The notes beneath the pieces are model-generated. The model saw only the letters and a list, made by a program, of their open reading frames with translations, was not told the origin of the DNA and searched no databases. Made by a program: the position numbers and the translations under genes. Shown here in pieces: positions 1 to 10,200 of a stretch of 64,000 nt of DNA. Every line of letters begins with the position of its first letter. Position 1 is the first letter of the stretch. Origin of the DNA: JBBAEA01 sp041656175 (GTDB taxonomy: Bacteria > Myxococcota_A > Bradymonadia > UBA4248); contig JBBAEA010000001.1 of the NCBI GenBank assembly GCA_041656175.1, positions 35,691 to 99,690 on the forward strand, written 5' to 3'.

Positions 1-782
1 GCGCCTACTTGGGAGTTTGCCATGGAGTCGCTGGGTTCGTTGACGCGGACGTTGTAGAGAACTTCGCCGCCGTAGTCTAGGAAGAGCTCTTGAATGTCGA
101 CGAGTTTGTGCAAGGTTTTGGAGTGCGCGAAGCGGCGGAATTGATTGGGTTCAGAGAAGGCATATTCGGAGGAATATGGCACCATTGCTGAACGAAAGAG
201 CGGCACCCAAACGAGTTGCAATTGTAGTTCGTCAAATATCGGGGTATTCTCCCCGTCGACGCTCCAGCCAGGGCTATAGGTTAGGCTGATCATTTCGTTT
301 GCCACTTTTCGCCCAAAATCCATAGGATCTTCAAGGTCTAGGGGGCTGATGACGGAGGTGGGGTTAAAGGCGTCGGCAGACCCCCAGTCGATGGTTTGGC
401 GCCCAGCGCGGATGTCGAGGCCATCAAGGATAAAGTCGTTGATGCGCAAGTATAGTGCATCGCTTTCGATGTAGAAGGGGTCGACGTGATCGCGGTACTG
501 CAGCGTTCGCATTTCGTTAACTTTGGAGCGTCCGCTGTAAGTTAACTGTGCGTCGGCTACCGCGTCGACGTTGCCCCACGTGAACATGCCCGTAAACTTC
601 ACCGAGTTGTCACTGCGATCAAAACGGAAACCAGCTACGTCCTTGGGTCTGTCGTTGCCCGGGATGGTAAAGCGCAGATCGGTAGAAATGCTTCCCTTAT
701 ATGAAAATTCTTGTGCGCTGAGCAGCGAAGGAATAAAAAGCGTGCTTAGCGCCACAAACAGTAAATAATTTCTCAATCTCAT
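1..782 (-). CDS. Putative outer-membrane beta-barrel protein (partial, C-terminus beyond window)
   Basis: Reading leftward from an ATG at 782-780 there is an open frame of 260 codons that runs off the window edge, so the C-terminus is missing. It starts with a clear signal peptide (MRLRNYLLFVALSTLFIPS, then LLSAQ, cleavage likely after LSA), followed by alternating polar and hydrophobic stretches typical of a beta-barrel. A segment near residues 120-145 reads GRQTIDWGSADAFNPTS followed by SPLD. This resembles the G-R-Q...W-G...N-P motif of DUF1302-type and related porin-like outer-membrane proteins. The family assignment is from memory of that motif and is not firm. The protein is presumably exported to the outer membrane; its substrate is unknown. 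Confidence 0.6.
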   Translation of the reverse strand, partial: MRLRNYLLFVALSTLFIPSLLSAQEFSYKGSISTDLRFTIPGNDRPKDVAGFRFDRSDNSVKFTGMFTWGNVDAVADAQLTYSGRSKVNEMRTLQYRDHVDPFYIESDALYLRINDFILDGLDIRAGRQTIDWGSADAFNPTSVISPLDLEDPMDFGRKVANEMISLTYSPGWSVDGENTPIFDELQLQLVWVPLFRSAMVPYSSEYAFSEPNQFRRFAHSKTLHKLVDIQELFLDYGGEVLYNVRVNEPSDSMANSQVG

Positions 783-945
783 ACGTTAACCTGAAAGTTA
801 ATAAAGTCCGCTCCAAGTTTTGGCGTCTTAATGCATTGTGAAAGCACAAAGAAACCACATCGACGCCTCACAACGCTGGGATTGAGAAAATATTCAAATT
901 GCGAAAAATTTGGTATGACTCGTTTTTGTGTGCGCTCTTTGTAAA

Positions 946-2385
946 CTATTTAGTATCAAGAGCTTGCTCTTTCTTCTTATCAACGTGTTCCGTAACGAGT
1001 TTGAAGATAATAAGTGCAAATGCTGCTAAAAGAGCAATACCAACGAAGTAATACCAAAGATAATTAGCGTGTTCGTAGTATTTGGCGAATTCTTCGGGGC
1101 TTAGACCTTGAGGTAAAGTGGCGGGGTCTGGGCAATACTTCTCTAGCAAGAAGCCCGAAATAAAGAAGCCTAGGATTGCGCTAAAAAAGGAGTGAAGGTG
1201 CGAAAAACCGAGGTATAAGCCCTCTTCACCCTTTGGCGCTTGTATGGAGAAGAACTCTAAAAAGCGCGGTGAAATAAAGCACTCAGCTAGCCCTTGTAGG
1301 CCGATACCGACGACGAGCATAAGGGTGAAGGGGTGGAAGATGATGCCCGCTAGCGGTATGGCGTTGCCGGCGAGGTTTTCTAGCCATGGCCCGAGCGACA
1401 TAGCGAAAGCGGACAATGGCATGATGAACATACCGACAAGCATAGAGTTGATGGCCTTACGCTTTCGCATGGCTTGGGTAATAAAAACCACACAAAGCAC
1501 GACGACGAAGGGATTGACGTTAGCGATCCATTCGGGTTTGGCGGCTTGACCAACGGTGCGGATAACGAACTTTGGCATACTCGCGTAGAGTTGCTGCTGA
1601 ACCGTCCAAAATCCAGCAATAATAAGGGTTAGCGCCAAAAGTCGAGCATTGGTTAGGATGCCGATAAGGCTACGGGCGAGTTCTTTCGCAGACTTTTGCT
1701 CGCTCTCACCTTGGTCGGGGAAGTAGAAAAAGATGGTTATAAGTAGCGCAATGGCGGCGACTGCGGAGGAGAAAAAGTTAACGTACTCCAGCCCCATACC
1801 TTGTCGGATGTAGGGTACAATAACCTTACCGCTAAATGCGCCGATGTTGACAGTCCAATAAAAGAGCGAAAAGGCGCGGGCGCGGTTGGTTGCGTTGGTC
1901 GTTTTAGCGACAGTCCCAGTTATCAGTGGTTTGATAAACGCAGCGCCGAAAACCAATATGATCAAAAAGCAAATAACCAGTATTTTTGACTCGTTATAGC
2001 CCAGAAGAGCGTAGCCGATGGTTAACAAGCTAAAGGCGATAATCATCGATTTTCTAAAACCAATGCGGTCTGCCAAAACGCCTAAAAACGGGGGAAGTAA
2101 ATACAAGGTTCCAGAGAAAAGCCCTGCAATAATGCCAGCTTCTATGTCGCTAAAGCCAACAATACTCGATAAGTACAGCGTTATGCCGATGAAAAAGCCG
2201 TAATAGGCGGCTCTCTCACAGAGTTCCATGGCGTTGGCAAACCAAAATGTTTTGGAAAAACGCCATGAACTTTTTTCGCTTTGGCCTTCGGGTTCGGTTG
2301 GCATCGCGCCGCCTTCACTAACGATGGCAAAGTCATCTGATTTTTCTACTGAAATATTACTGTCGGTGTTTTCGTGTGTAGTCAT
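946..2385 (-). CDS. POT/PTR-family MFS transporter (proton-coupled oligopeptide transporter-like)
   Basis: 479 residues with about 12 predicted membrane segments after a hydrophilic N-terminus of about 45 residues. The first membrane segment carries MELCERAAYYGFF (residues 53-65), which matches the E-x-x-E-R-x-x-Y-Y-G signature of proton-dependent oligopeptide transporters. GVLADRIGFRKS in the loop after TM2-3 is the MFS motif A equivalent. This family imports di- and tripeptides, sometimes other substrates, using the proton gradient across the inner membrane. The long acidic N-terminal tail is unusual. The gene stands alone, with no peptidase or binding protein beside it. POT-type membership is fairly sure; the substrate is not. 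Confidence 0.82.
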   Translation of the reverse strand: MTTHENTDSNISVEKSDDFAIVSEGGAMPTEPEGQSEKSSWRFSKTFWFANAMELCERAAYYGFFIGITLYLSSIVGFSDIEAGIIAGLFSGTLYLLPPFLGVLADRIGFRKSMIIAFSLLTIGYALLGYNESKILVICFLIILVFGAAFIKPLITGTVAKTTNATNRARAFSLFYWTVNIGAFSGKVIVPYIRQGMGLEYVNFFSSAVAAIALLITIFFYFPDQGESEQKSAKELARSLIGILTNARLLALTLIIAGFWTVQQQLYASMPKFVIRTVGQAAKPEWIANVNPFVVVLCVVFITQAMRKRKAINSMLVGMFIMPLSAFAMSLGPWLENLAGNAIPLAGIIFHPFTLMLVVGIGLQGLAECFISPRFLEFFSIQAPKGEEGLYLGFSHLHSFFSAILGFFISGFLLEKYCPDPATLPQGLSPEEFAKYYEHANYLWYYFVGIALLAAFALIIFKLVTEHVDKKKEQALDTK

Positions 2386-2506
2386 AGCCTTCGGGGTTAA
2401 AGAAAAAAAACGTCACTAAAAACGCAGACACAATGTAGGCAAATGTGCGCGAGATCGCAATAGTCGCAGTTTTCGTCGCGCAGTACGACGCTGCGCTTTT
2501 CCAGAT

Positions 2507-2743
2507 AGAGACCTATGCATGGATAGAAGTAGTGAATTTAACTTTACAAATTCGATACAGTTTTAAACAAAATGAGACATTTTGTAGAGAAGCATAAGTT
2601 AATAATGCTAATCATATAAGACAGGTAGAAGATAGAATGACATTTTATTCGAAAAGCGCTTAAAAGACTGTTTTCTTTGGGAAAGGGGGGAAACATCTTT
2701 TCTTTGGCACAAAGAAAAGAGTTTCCCCCCGTGCAAAGCTCTC
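2507..2743 (+). repeat. Element B copy 1 (MITE-like dispersed repeat)
   Basis: First of three copies of a repeat of about 240 bp (others at 53477-53722 and 60586-60830). It begins AGAGACCTATGCATGG and ends CCGTGCAAAGCTCTC. The ends form imperfect terminal inverted repeats, best seen in the 53.5 kb copy. The 3' part holds a hairpin with arms ATCTTTTCTTTG and CAAAGAAAAGAG between G6 and C6 tracts. It has no coding capacity. It lies in the 485-bp gap between the divergent POT transporter and DUF1538 genes; the remaining flanks (2386-2506 and 2744-2870) show nothing I can name. Confidence 0.8.
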
Positions 2744-2870
2744 AGATATTGAAAATTAATGTTTCGCCAGCTTCAAAAAAACAGCTTGCACATTTTAGAA
2801 ATTTCTACAATGATACAGTCGCGCAAAATTGCGCATAAAATGCTAATGGCACAGGTGTTTCAGGGTTTAC

Positions 2871-4361
2871 GTGGGTTATTTATTTATCAAACTAAAAGAA
2901 GTAGCGACCTCGGTTATTCCGATAACTTTGTTGGCGGTGTTGCTGCACTTTAGCCTAGTTCCTCTACCGGGCGATCTACTTTGGCGCTTTTTGATATGCG
3001 CCATCATTATTATATTAGGTTTAGCGATCTTTTTGACGGGTGCGGATCTTGGCGTACAACTCATGGGTAAGCTCATGGGTGAGATGGTGGGTAAGAGTAA
3101 GCGCGCGAGTAGTGTGGGTTTCATTGGGTTTTTGCTAGGTTTTCTTATAACGATAGCGGAGCCAGATCTTATTATATTGGGGCAGCAAATAGAGAATGCG
3201 AGTGCGGGTGCAGTGAACGCAACATTATTCGTGCTATTTGTGAGTGCAGGTGTGGGTTTAACGGTTGCATTAGGTTTATACCGAATTTTGCTCAATGCCT
3301 CTTACCGCGTCATGATGGCAGCTTGCTACATGCTCGTGTTATTTTTAGCCATCGCTATAAGCCCAGAGTTTTTGGCCTTTAGCTTCGATGCATCGGGTGC
3401 AACGACGGGTGCGATGACCACGCCGTTTATTTTGGCAGTTGGTGTGGGTATTTCGCAGTTGCGCCAAGGTCGTAGTGCGGACGAGGATAGCTTTGGCATG
3501 GTCGGCATGATGAGCGTGGGGCCGATTTTGGCCGTTATGCTGATGGCTATTTTTTTGGGTTTTGGGAGTTTGGACGCTCCATCTCAAGAAGCGGAGCTCA
3601 GCAGCGGCGTCGTGGGACCTATACTCGCCTTGTTCCCTCATACAACGCTTGAGTGTTTGATGGCGATCGCGCCCATTAGTGCACTTTTTTTTGTGGCAAA
3701 CCTATTACGTATAAAAGCGAATCGCTACGATTTACTCCAAATTATTCGCGGTTTGCTTTACGCGTTTGTGGGTTTAATTCTGTTTTTAGTTGCTGTGAGT
3801 GCTGGTTTTTTGGAAACAGGGCAATACGTCGGTAAGGCTTTAGCTCTTATTGATTATAGTTTTTTACTACCCGCTGTAGGCCTTGTACTTGGATTGGTTG
3901 TCGTTTTGGCGGAGCCCGCTGTCTATGTACTTTGTACTCAGGTACAGGATGTCACGGCGGGTCACATTTCACGGAAAATCTTACTTATTGCTTTATCCTT
4001 AGGAGTCGGGCTTGCTGTTTGCTTATCGATGCTTCGCATTATTATTGAGCCCTTGCACTTGTGGCATATTCTTTTGCCAGGCTTCATGATCGCGGTAGCT
4101 TTATCGTTTTATGTGCCGCCCTTGTTTGTGGGTATTGCCTATGATGCAGGCGGTGTTGCCAGTGGCCCGATGACGGCAACCTTTATTTTAGCACTTACTC
4201 AAGGGGCAGCATTTAACACGGAAACGGCCAATATTTTGGCAGATGGCTTTGGGGTTATAGCAACTGTTGCGATGACGCCCATTATTGCTATATTAACGCT
4301 GGGTGCCATTTATAAGCTCAAGACTCAAAAGATGGCCAGAAACAAAGGTGTAGAAGCATGA
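2871..4361 (+). CDS. DUF1538 family integral membrane protein
   Basis: 496 residues, almost entirely hydrophobic, with about 12-14 predicted membrane helices. Two halves carry related motifs: GATTGAMTTPFILAVGVGIS in the first and GGVASGPMTATFILALTQGA in the second, an internal duplication typical of DUF1538 proteins. The family has no firmly established transport function that I can name. The start is a GTG at 2871; the frame is closed by a stop at 2844-2846 and no better start lies between. The stop codon overlaps the start of the downstream PII-like gene (ATGA at 4358-4361), so the two are translationally coupled. Pairing with a PII-type sensor suggests a transporter gated by metabolic state; this is inference. 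Confidence 0.85.
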   Translation: MGYLFIKLKEVATSVIPITLLAVLLHFSLVPLPGDLLWRFLICAIIIILGLAIFLTGADLGVQLMGKLMGEMVGKSKRASSVGFIGFLLGFLITIAEPDLIILGQQIENASAGAVNATLFVLFVSAGVGLTVALGLYRILLNASYRVMMAACYMLVLFLAIAISPEFLAFSFDASGATTGAMTTPFILAVGVGISQLRQGRSADEDSFGMVGMMSVGPILAVMLMAIFLGFGSLDAPSQEAELSSGVVGPILALFPHTTLECLMAIAPISALFFVANLLRIKANRYDLLQIIRGLLYAFVGLILFLVAVSAGFLETGQYVGKALALIDYSFLLPAVGLVLGLVVVLAEPAVYVLCTQVQDVTAGHISRKILLIALSLGVGLAVCLSMLRIIIEPLHLWHILLPGFMIAVALSFYVPPLFVGIAYDAGGVASGPMTATFILALTQGAAFNTETANILADGFGVIATVAMTPIIAILTLGAIYKLKTQKMARNKGVEA

Positions 4362-5020
4362 TCGCTCTTCAAGCATTGTTCGTCATTGTCAATGAAGGTA
4401 AAGCCTCAAAAATTAGCGATTATGCTCGCAGTATTGGCGCGCCTGGTGCAACGATCGTGCGCGGCCAAGGTTCGCTCCCCAACCGAATTCTTTGCTTCTT
4501 TGGGCTTGAGCGCATGCAGAAGGAAATTCTATTACTCGTCTTAAGCGACGATCAACATAAGTATGTTTTTGATAAAATCTGCACAAAATTTTGTTTTGAG
4601 AAGAATCGTAGGGGAATTGCATTCACCGTACCCGTAGACTACCACTTGGCTGTTAAACGTTTGCCAACCCAAGAGAAGCCCATGCAAAGTAAAGACCTTA
4701 ACCAAGGACCGCATCTCATCGTTACCATCGTAGATCGCGGCAATGCTCAAAACGTTATTGAGAGTGCCAATGCCGCGGGCGCCAAAGGCGCTACTATATT
4801 ACACGCCAGAGGCTCCGGGATTGAAGAGAGCGAAGCTTTTTTTGACATCAAAATCCAGCCAGAAAAAGACGTTATCCTCATTGTTGCCCCATCGTCTTTG
4901 GTCATGAACATTTGTAACAATATAAGCGAAAAAGCGAATTTGCACGAAAACGGTAGAGGAATACTCTTTACGCTCCCTATCAAAGATGCCGCGGGCGTTG
5001 TGGCGCTGCAAAATCAGTAG
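4358..5020 (+). CDS. Tandem PII-like (GlnB/GlnK-type) signalling protein
   Basis: 220 residues made of two PII-like ferredoxin-fold units. Unit 1 (about 5-105) has VNEGKASKISDYARSIGAPG followed by ATIVRGQG. Unit 2 (about 115-215) has TIVDRGNAQNVIESANAAGA followed by KGATILHARG, and both units end in a similar G-R-G-I-(A/L)-F-T-(V/L)-P strand. Canonical PII proteins are single-domain trimers of about 112 residues; this one is a fused duplication. The canonical T-loop tyrosine region is not recognisable, so uridylylation is unlikely. Its start overlaps the DUF1538 stop by 4 bp, which implies that the pair works together at the membrane. The ligand is unknown. Confidence 0.82.
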   Translation: MIALQALFVIVNEGKASKISDYARSIGAPGATIVRGQGSLPNRILCFFGLERMQKEILLLVLSDDQHKYVFDKICTKFCFEKNRRGIAFTVPVDYHLAVKRLPTQEKPMQSKDLNQGPHLIVTIVDRGNAQNVIESANAAGAKGATILHARGSGIEESEAFFDIKIQPEKDVILIVAPSSLVMNICNNISEKANLHENGRGILFTLPIKDAAGVVALQNQ

Positions 5021-5097
5021 TTCGTAAGCCTAAACTCTGCTTGTGGCTGCAGTTTTGCTAGCGGCGTTTTATGGTGAAACATTTCATAGGAGCAAGA

Positions 5098-5559
5098 ATG
5101 AAAAATTACCTCATAATTGCAGTTTTTGCCGTTTTGTGCGTGACTGCATGCTCTACGTCGAAAAAAACACAAAAAACGGATAGCTTACAAGCTAAAATTC
5201 AGTCTGAAGAACTCGCTCCCGTTGACGAGTCCCTCGAGGAACTTGATGAGGAGAATCTTGCCGCTAAGAAGGACTACGAGGATCTGAAGTCGCTCGTTCT
5301 TAACCGGATCGATCTCACGGCGAGTCATGGTGAAGGAAGCGGGAGGATAGAGATTGTTATTAATAACAATAACGTTATTATGCTCAATGGAACGGCAATG
5401 TCCAAAAACACTGCTAGCAATTATCTTGAGCGAGAATTGCCCGCGCTCTGCACGCCTAACCCCAGTATCAAAGTTGAAGAGCAGGCAGACTACGAAATTG
5501 CAAGCTGGATACTCGAAAAGATCTACTCTTTGGGCTGTACGAATGTTGATTTGCTGTAA
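5098..5559 (+). CDS. Lipoprotein with ExbD/TolR-like C-terminal domain
   Basis: The chosen ATG at 5098 follows an AGGAG ribosome binding site; an upstream in-frame start at 5071 lacks one. 153 residues: a lipoprotein signal peptide with lipobox V-T-A-C (Cys near residue 18), an acidic coiled linker, then a domain near 85-153. There VINNNNVIMLNG is followed by IKVEEQADYEIASWILEKIY and SLGCTNVDLL. This follows the strand-helix-strand pattern of the ExbD/TolR periplasmic domain (alanine-aspartate before the last helix, small-G before the last strand). Real ExbD proteins have an N-terminal membrane helix, not a lipid anchor, and no ExbB or TolQ gene lies near. Two cysteines in the domain could form a disulfide. 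Confidence 0.6.
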   Translation: MKNYLIIAVFAVLCVTACSTSKKTQKTDSLQAKIQSEELAPVDESLEELDEENLAAKKDYEDLKSLVLNRIDLTASHGEGSGRIEIVINNNNVIMLNGTAMSKNTASNYLERELPALCTPNPSIKVEEQADYEIASWILEKIYSLGCTNVDLL

Positions 5560-5586
5560 GCGAGATTCTTATCAGTTCTTCACTGA

Positions 5587-5728
5587 GGAGGTAGCGCGGG
5601 ATCGCCGAGAAATACGACCAATGAGCGAATCTTATGCTTTGGTTTGGCGAATAGCCGAAACAAAGCATAAGATAATCGCGAATTGGTTGTATTTTGAGGA
5701 AGCCCGCGCGTAGGGGGAAACTTCCCCC
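5587..5728 (+). repeat. HP palindromic element, copy 1
   Basis: Left foot GGTAGCGCGGGATCGCC (5590-5606) pairs with right foot GGAAGCCCGCGC (5698-5709). Between them lies a long imperfect stem: AAATACGACCAAT (5610-5622) against ATTGGTTGTATTT (5682-5694), then GAATCTTATGCTTTG against CAAAGCATAAGAT. The apical loop contains GGCGAATAGCC. It ends with GTAG and a small perfect hairpin, GGGGGAA-AC-TTCCCCC (5713-5728). The element fills the gap between the convergent lipoprotein and TolC genes. Confidence 0.85.
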
Positions 5729-5756
5729 AAAAAAATGCAGAACAAGCAGCTTTGGC

Positions 5757-7256
5757 TTAAAACACGTTTGCCATGATGTCGCGTCCGAGTGCGGCTTTTA
5801 GGGCGATGAGTGAGAGTTGGGCTTGGATGGTTTTTGCGACGTAGCCGATATTTGCCTGCGTAAAGTTGCGTTGTGCGTCGCTGAGGTCGATGAAGGTGGC
5901 GGCGCCGTTTTTGTAGGCGGCTTCGGTTAGGGCCATGGCTTCGGCAGCGAGTTCGACTTGGCGCTTGGCGTTATCGACGGCGAGTACGGTGGAGAAATAT
6001 TCGCGTTTGGCCTTGCGTACGGCGAGTTTGGTGTTCAGTTCGATGCGTTGGAGGGAGAGTTCGCTCTCTTTGAGGGCGGCTTTTTGCTCGTCGAGGGCAC
6101 CGAATTTTGAGTAGTCAAAAAGCGGGATGGAGAGGTTTAGGGCGAGTGTCCATGAGAGGCGGTCGGTGCTGCCCATGCCCGCGGGTTTTGTCAGGGAGTA
6201 GTTGGCTACCCAAGCGCCTGTTAAAGAGGGGTAGAAGTCGGCGATGGTGGCGCGGCGTTGCAACTCTTGGAGGCGCATGGTGGCGCGAGTCACTTGCATT
6301 TCGCGATTTTGTTGCAGGGCTTCAGTGATGATGAGTTCGTCGTCGAAGTTTTCGACAGCGGCGAGGGGGACTGGTACGGGGACTGGGAGGCCTTCACTGT
6401 TAGTGATGCCAGCCAAGGCGTCTCGCGCGCCTTCATAGTTCCAGATAGCGTCGATGAGGGCTTGGCGATTGTTTTCGACATTGAACTGCGCTTGGATCAG
6501 ATCGAGGCGTACGCCTACGCCAGCTTCTAGGCGCTTTTGGGTTAAGTCGAGACGTTCTAGCGCCGAACTTAATTGTTCGTGTTGAATTTTAACGACTTCG
6601 CCAGTCATTAGTGCCGCTAAGTAAGTTTGCGCGACGCCCGCTAAAAGTGCCTGTCGTCCTTGTTCTATACCGAGTGCCGTCACTTTGGACGCTTCGCTCG
6701 CCATGTGTAGTCGAATCCAGCTTGCGACGTTGATGAGGTTCATACCGAAGGTGAGGCTCGCGGTTACGGAATCGGCGGAGGCGAGTGGGATTTTCATGCC
6801 CATGATTTCTGCTTCGGGAGTTTTACCCAAGTGTGCCCACTGGACCGTGCCGCTGATGTTTGGCAGCGCAATAGCCCAAGCTTGTTTTAGCTTTGCCTCA
6901 GCGATTTCGAGTTTGGTGTGCGCGGCCTGCAAGTCGAGGTTTTGAGCGTCAGCCGCTAAGAGTGCTTGACTTAGTGTCATGCGGGGGCCAGGCTTAATTT
7001 CGCAGGTTTCTGGTATCATCTCCAGCAGAGCGCTAAAGTTTTCCTCGCCTGGTAGTGTTTGCATCACGACGGGCGCGATAGCGATGTTGAGCGAATCTGC
7101 ATGCTCTGTACTCGCTTGTTCCTCAGCGTTGTGGTGCTTTAGTGTTTGTTCCGTGGCTGCGTCGGGAACTTCATTGTTATTGGTGTTTTGTGCAAATGCG
7201 TAAGTGTATTGGCTTATGATTAACGCGATTGCGCTTAGAATTGCTAATTTTTTCAT
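5757..7256 (-). CDS. TolC-family outer-membrane efflux protein
   Basis: 499 residues. A signal peptide (MKKLAILSAIALIISQYTYA) is followed by a low-complexity region of about 70 residues, then two outer-membrane-efflux-protein repeats rich in long amphipathic helices (for example QLSSALERLDLTQKRLEAGV and the matching AMALTEAAYKNGAATFIDLS). These fit the coiled-coil periplasmic tunnel and barrel strands of TolC/OprM trimers. It is the last gene of the efflux operon: its ATG overlaps the stop of the RND pump by 4 bp (7253-7256). It should form the outer-membrane exit duct for the pump and adaptor encoded upstream. Substrates cannot be inferred. Confidence 0.9.
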   Translation of the reverse strand: MKKLAILSAIALIISQYTYAFAQNTNNNEVPDAATEQTLKHHNAEEQASTEHADSLNIAIAPVVMQTLPGEENFSALLEMIPETCEIKPGPRMTLSQALLAADAQNLDLQAAHTKLEIAEAKLKQAWAIALPNISGTVQWAHLGKTPEAEIMGMKIPLASADSVTASLTFGMNLINVASWIRLHMASEASKVTALGIEQGRQALLAGVAQTYLAALMTGEVVKIQHEQLSSALERLDLTQKRLEAGVGVRLDLIQAQFNVENNRQALIDAIWNYEGARDALAGITNSEGLPVPVPVPLAAVENFDDELIITEALQQNREMQVTRATMRLQELQRRATIADFYPSLTGAWVANYSLTKPAGMGSTDRLSWTLALNLSIPLFDYSKFGALDEQKAALKESELSLQRIELNTKLAVRKAKREYFSTVLAVDNAKRQVELAAEAMALTEAAYKNGAATFIDLSDAQRNFTQANIGYVAKTIQAQLSLIALKAALGRDIMANVF

Positions 7257-10200
7257 GCTTTTGCCTGTGCTTCGATTTGTACTTTTGCTTGCTCAGCTTC
7301 TTCATCATCCTCGCTATAAATGGTTATCGTTTTAGCCGCGAAGAACGTGTACATGATGGGAACGATAAATAGGGTTAGGAAGGTAGCCGATGTCAGGCCG
7401 CCGATAACGGTGACGGCCATGCCGCTCCACATTTCGGAGCCTTCGCTAATACTTAGGCTAAGTGGCACCATAGAGAAGATGGTTCCCAGAGCGGTCATGA
7501 GAATCGGGCGAAGTCGGGTACGTGCGGCTACAACGATGGCATCAAACTTATTGAGATGCTCGTCGCGGCGGTACTGGTTTGCCGCGTCAACCATAATGAT
7601 TCCATTATTTACGACTATACCGACAAGTATGATGCAACCGATAAGCGAGGCAATGTTGATCTGCTTACCCGAAATGAGGAAAGCCACGATAACCCCCATA
7701 AAGGCCAAAGGCACGGTAAATAAGATAATAAACGGTTCTCGGAAGGATTCGAACTGGCTGGCCATGACCATGTATACGAGGCAAATCGACACAATAATCG
7801 CTAAGCCAAGGTACATAAAGGAAGTGGCGAAGTCATCGGCGGTTCCGCCTATTTCGTAGCGCCACGTCGATTCGGCGTTCTCTCGCTTGAGTGAATCCAT
7901 GTACTCCTTAACTTTGTTGATAGAGTACTCCATGTTTTTGATTTGTACAGTTCCATCGTCGTTTTGGTAAGAGTTTTTGAGCGTAATCGCAACGGTTTGG
8001 TAGCGCGCTTGGTTTTTTCGCAAGATTTCTGCAGGCCCCAATCCTTGTTGCACAGAGGCGATGCTAGAGAGCATAACGACGTCACCCGATTGTGTTTCTA
8101 TAGGCATACGCCCTATATCGCTGAGATCGCTGCGGTATGGCTTATCATAACGCAGTTTAATATCGAACTCATCCCCGCCCTCTGAATAGTAGGACGCCGT
8201 AACGCCTCGAAAGTAGATGGTAATCGCCGTGCTAACCAATGCCGTTGATAATCCTAGTTCGCTCATCTTTTTGCGGTCAAAGATAACCTGAACCTCAGGT
8301 TTCTGCTCCTCCATCGAAAGCGAAATATCGGCTATGTCATTCTCTTTTAACAAATTGAGCTTAACGTCTTTAGCCAGTTTACGTGTAACGTCAATGTCGT
8401 CGTCGTAAATCTCGATAAGCACGTCGCCTTGCGCGCCCCCCATGTTGTTCATGCCCTGTACTTGGTAGCTGATGCCAGGTACGTCGCGCAAAGAGTCACG
8501 CAGTTCGTCCATAAACTCGAAGGTAGACTTCTCGCGCGTCTTCGGCTTGTTGAGGGGGATACGTATGGTGGCGCCGTGTACGCCGACAGAGCCAATCGCC
8601 GCAAAACCAGTGTCTGCCGCTCCCACGTCGATTGAAATCATTCTTCTATCTTTTTCGGGGATGATTTCACGCACCTTATCAAGGACTTCCTCGGTAATGC
8701 GGTAGGTAGAACTCACGTCGTTGCCCATTTCGGTGGTCAACTTAATCATGACCATCGAGTCGTCGGTAGCCGCCATAAAGTCTTTGGGGATGTACTTTAC
8801 AAAAACGTAGATGGCCAGCGCAAAGAAAACAAGTGTAGGCATGATGATAAGCAAGCGGTGGTTAACGCAAAAGCGCACAGATTTTTCATAAAATGCGCGC
8901 ATCTTTTGGGTGGTGGCTCCCGTTTTCATCCTCGTTTCATCGCGCTTAAAGCGTTTTGAGCTGAGCAAAAAGAACGAAGTCATCGGAACGAACGTGATGG
9001 CAACAAACAGTGAAACGAGCAGTGATGCACAAACCGTAAGTGCTAAATCTTTAAAAATAACCCCCGCAATACCGGGTACGAAAAGTATGGGCACAAAGAC
9101 AGCGAGCGTTGTAAGGGTTGAAGCGACGATGGCTAGAAGCACTTGATCGCTACCGCGTGTGGCGGCGTAAAAGGAATTCCTCCCCTCTTCATGGTGTCGA
9201 AACACGTTCTCTAAAACAACAATCGCGTTATCAACGAGCATACCCACCGCAAGCGCTAAACCCGCCATTGACATGACGTTAAGCGTCATACCCAGTGAGC
9301 TCATCACGCCAAAGGTGGCAAAAACGCTTGTCGGTATCGCTGTTGCGACGATTAGCGAGGGGAAGATGCGCCTAAAGAAGAAGAGAAGGACGAAGAAGAC
9401 TATGATAACGGCAAATACCGCTGTTTCGCCCAAGTTAGAAAGCGCGATATTGATGTGCTCGGATTGATCAAAAATAATGCGATAATCTAGCCCCTGCTGC
9501 GTTGCCAAAACATCGGGTAAAACCTTAATAAGCGCCTCGGCAGCTTCAACGGTATTGGCGCCCGACTGCTTGCGCGCCAACATTAAAACACTAGACTTCC
9601 CATCGGTTTCTAAAATCCGACGAATCTCCTCCACCCCATCTTCGATATCCGCAATATCTCGCAAGCGAATCGGAATAAGCGCCCCGCTATCGCTATAGCC
9701 CATCCCCAGCAAAACCTCCCCAATCTCGTCGATACTCCTATACTTGCCCCAAGTCTGGATGTTCCAATCCATCCCCGCACTCTCGATGTAACCACCCACA
9801 GACTGCTTATTCTCTGCCGCCAAAACCTGCATAATCGTTAGCGGCGACACCTTATACGCCTCTAGCTTAGACGGATTTAGCTTAACCTTAATCTCCCGCT
9901 TCTCGCCTCCCGCAACGTCCACCGCCGAAATGCCCACCACGCGCTCCAAGCGCGGTTTAAGCTCATCTTCCGCGATCTTTCGAAGCTCCGCCATCGAATA
10001 GTCGCCCACCAGGTTAAACATCACAATCGGCTGCATCGACGGGTCGATCGCAAAAATCAAGGGTTTCTCAACCTCATCAGGCAAATTCACCAATTCAAGG
10101 CGTCGCCGTGTATCCGTCTCGGCCTTGTCCATGTCGTAGCCCCAATTAAACTCCAGCATCAACAAGGAAATGCTGTTTTTTGAGGTCGAATTCAAATTCT

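Noticed and set aside
5713..5728. GGGGGAA-AC-TTCCCCC hairpins beside HP elements as intrinsic terminators
   Set aside because: In plus orientation they are followed by A-tracts, not T-tracts, and in reverse orientation by the HP foot. They recur only as part of the HP element.
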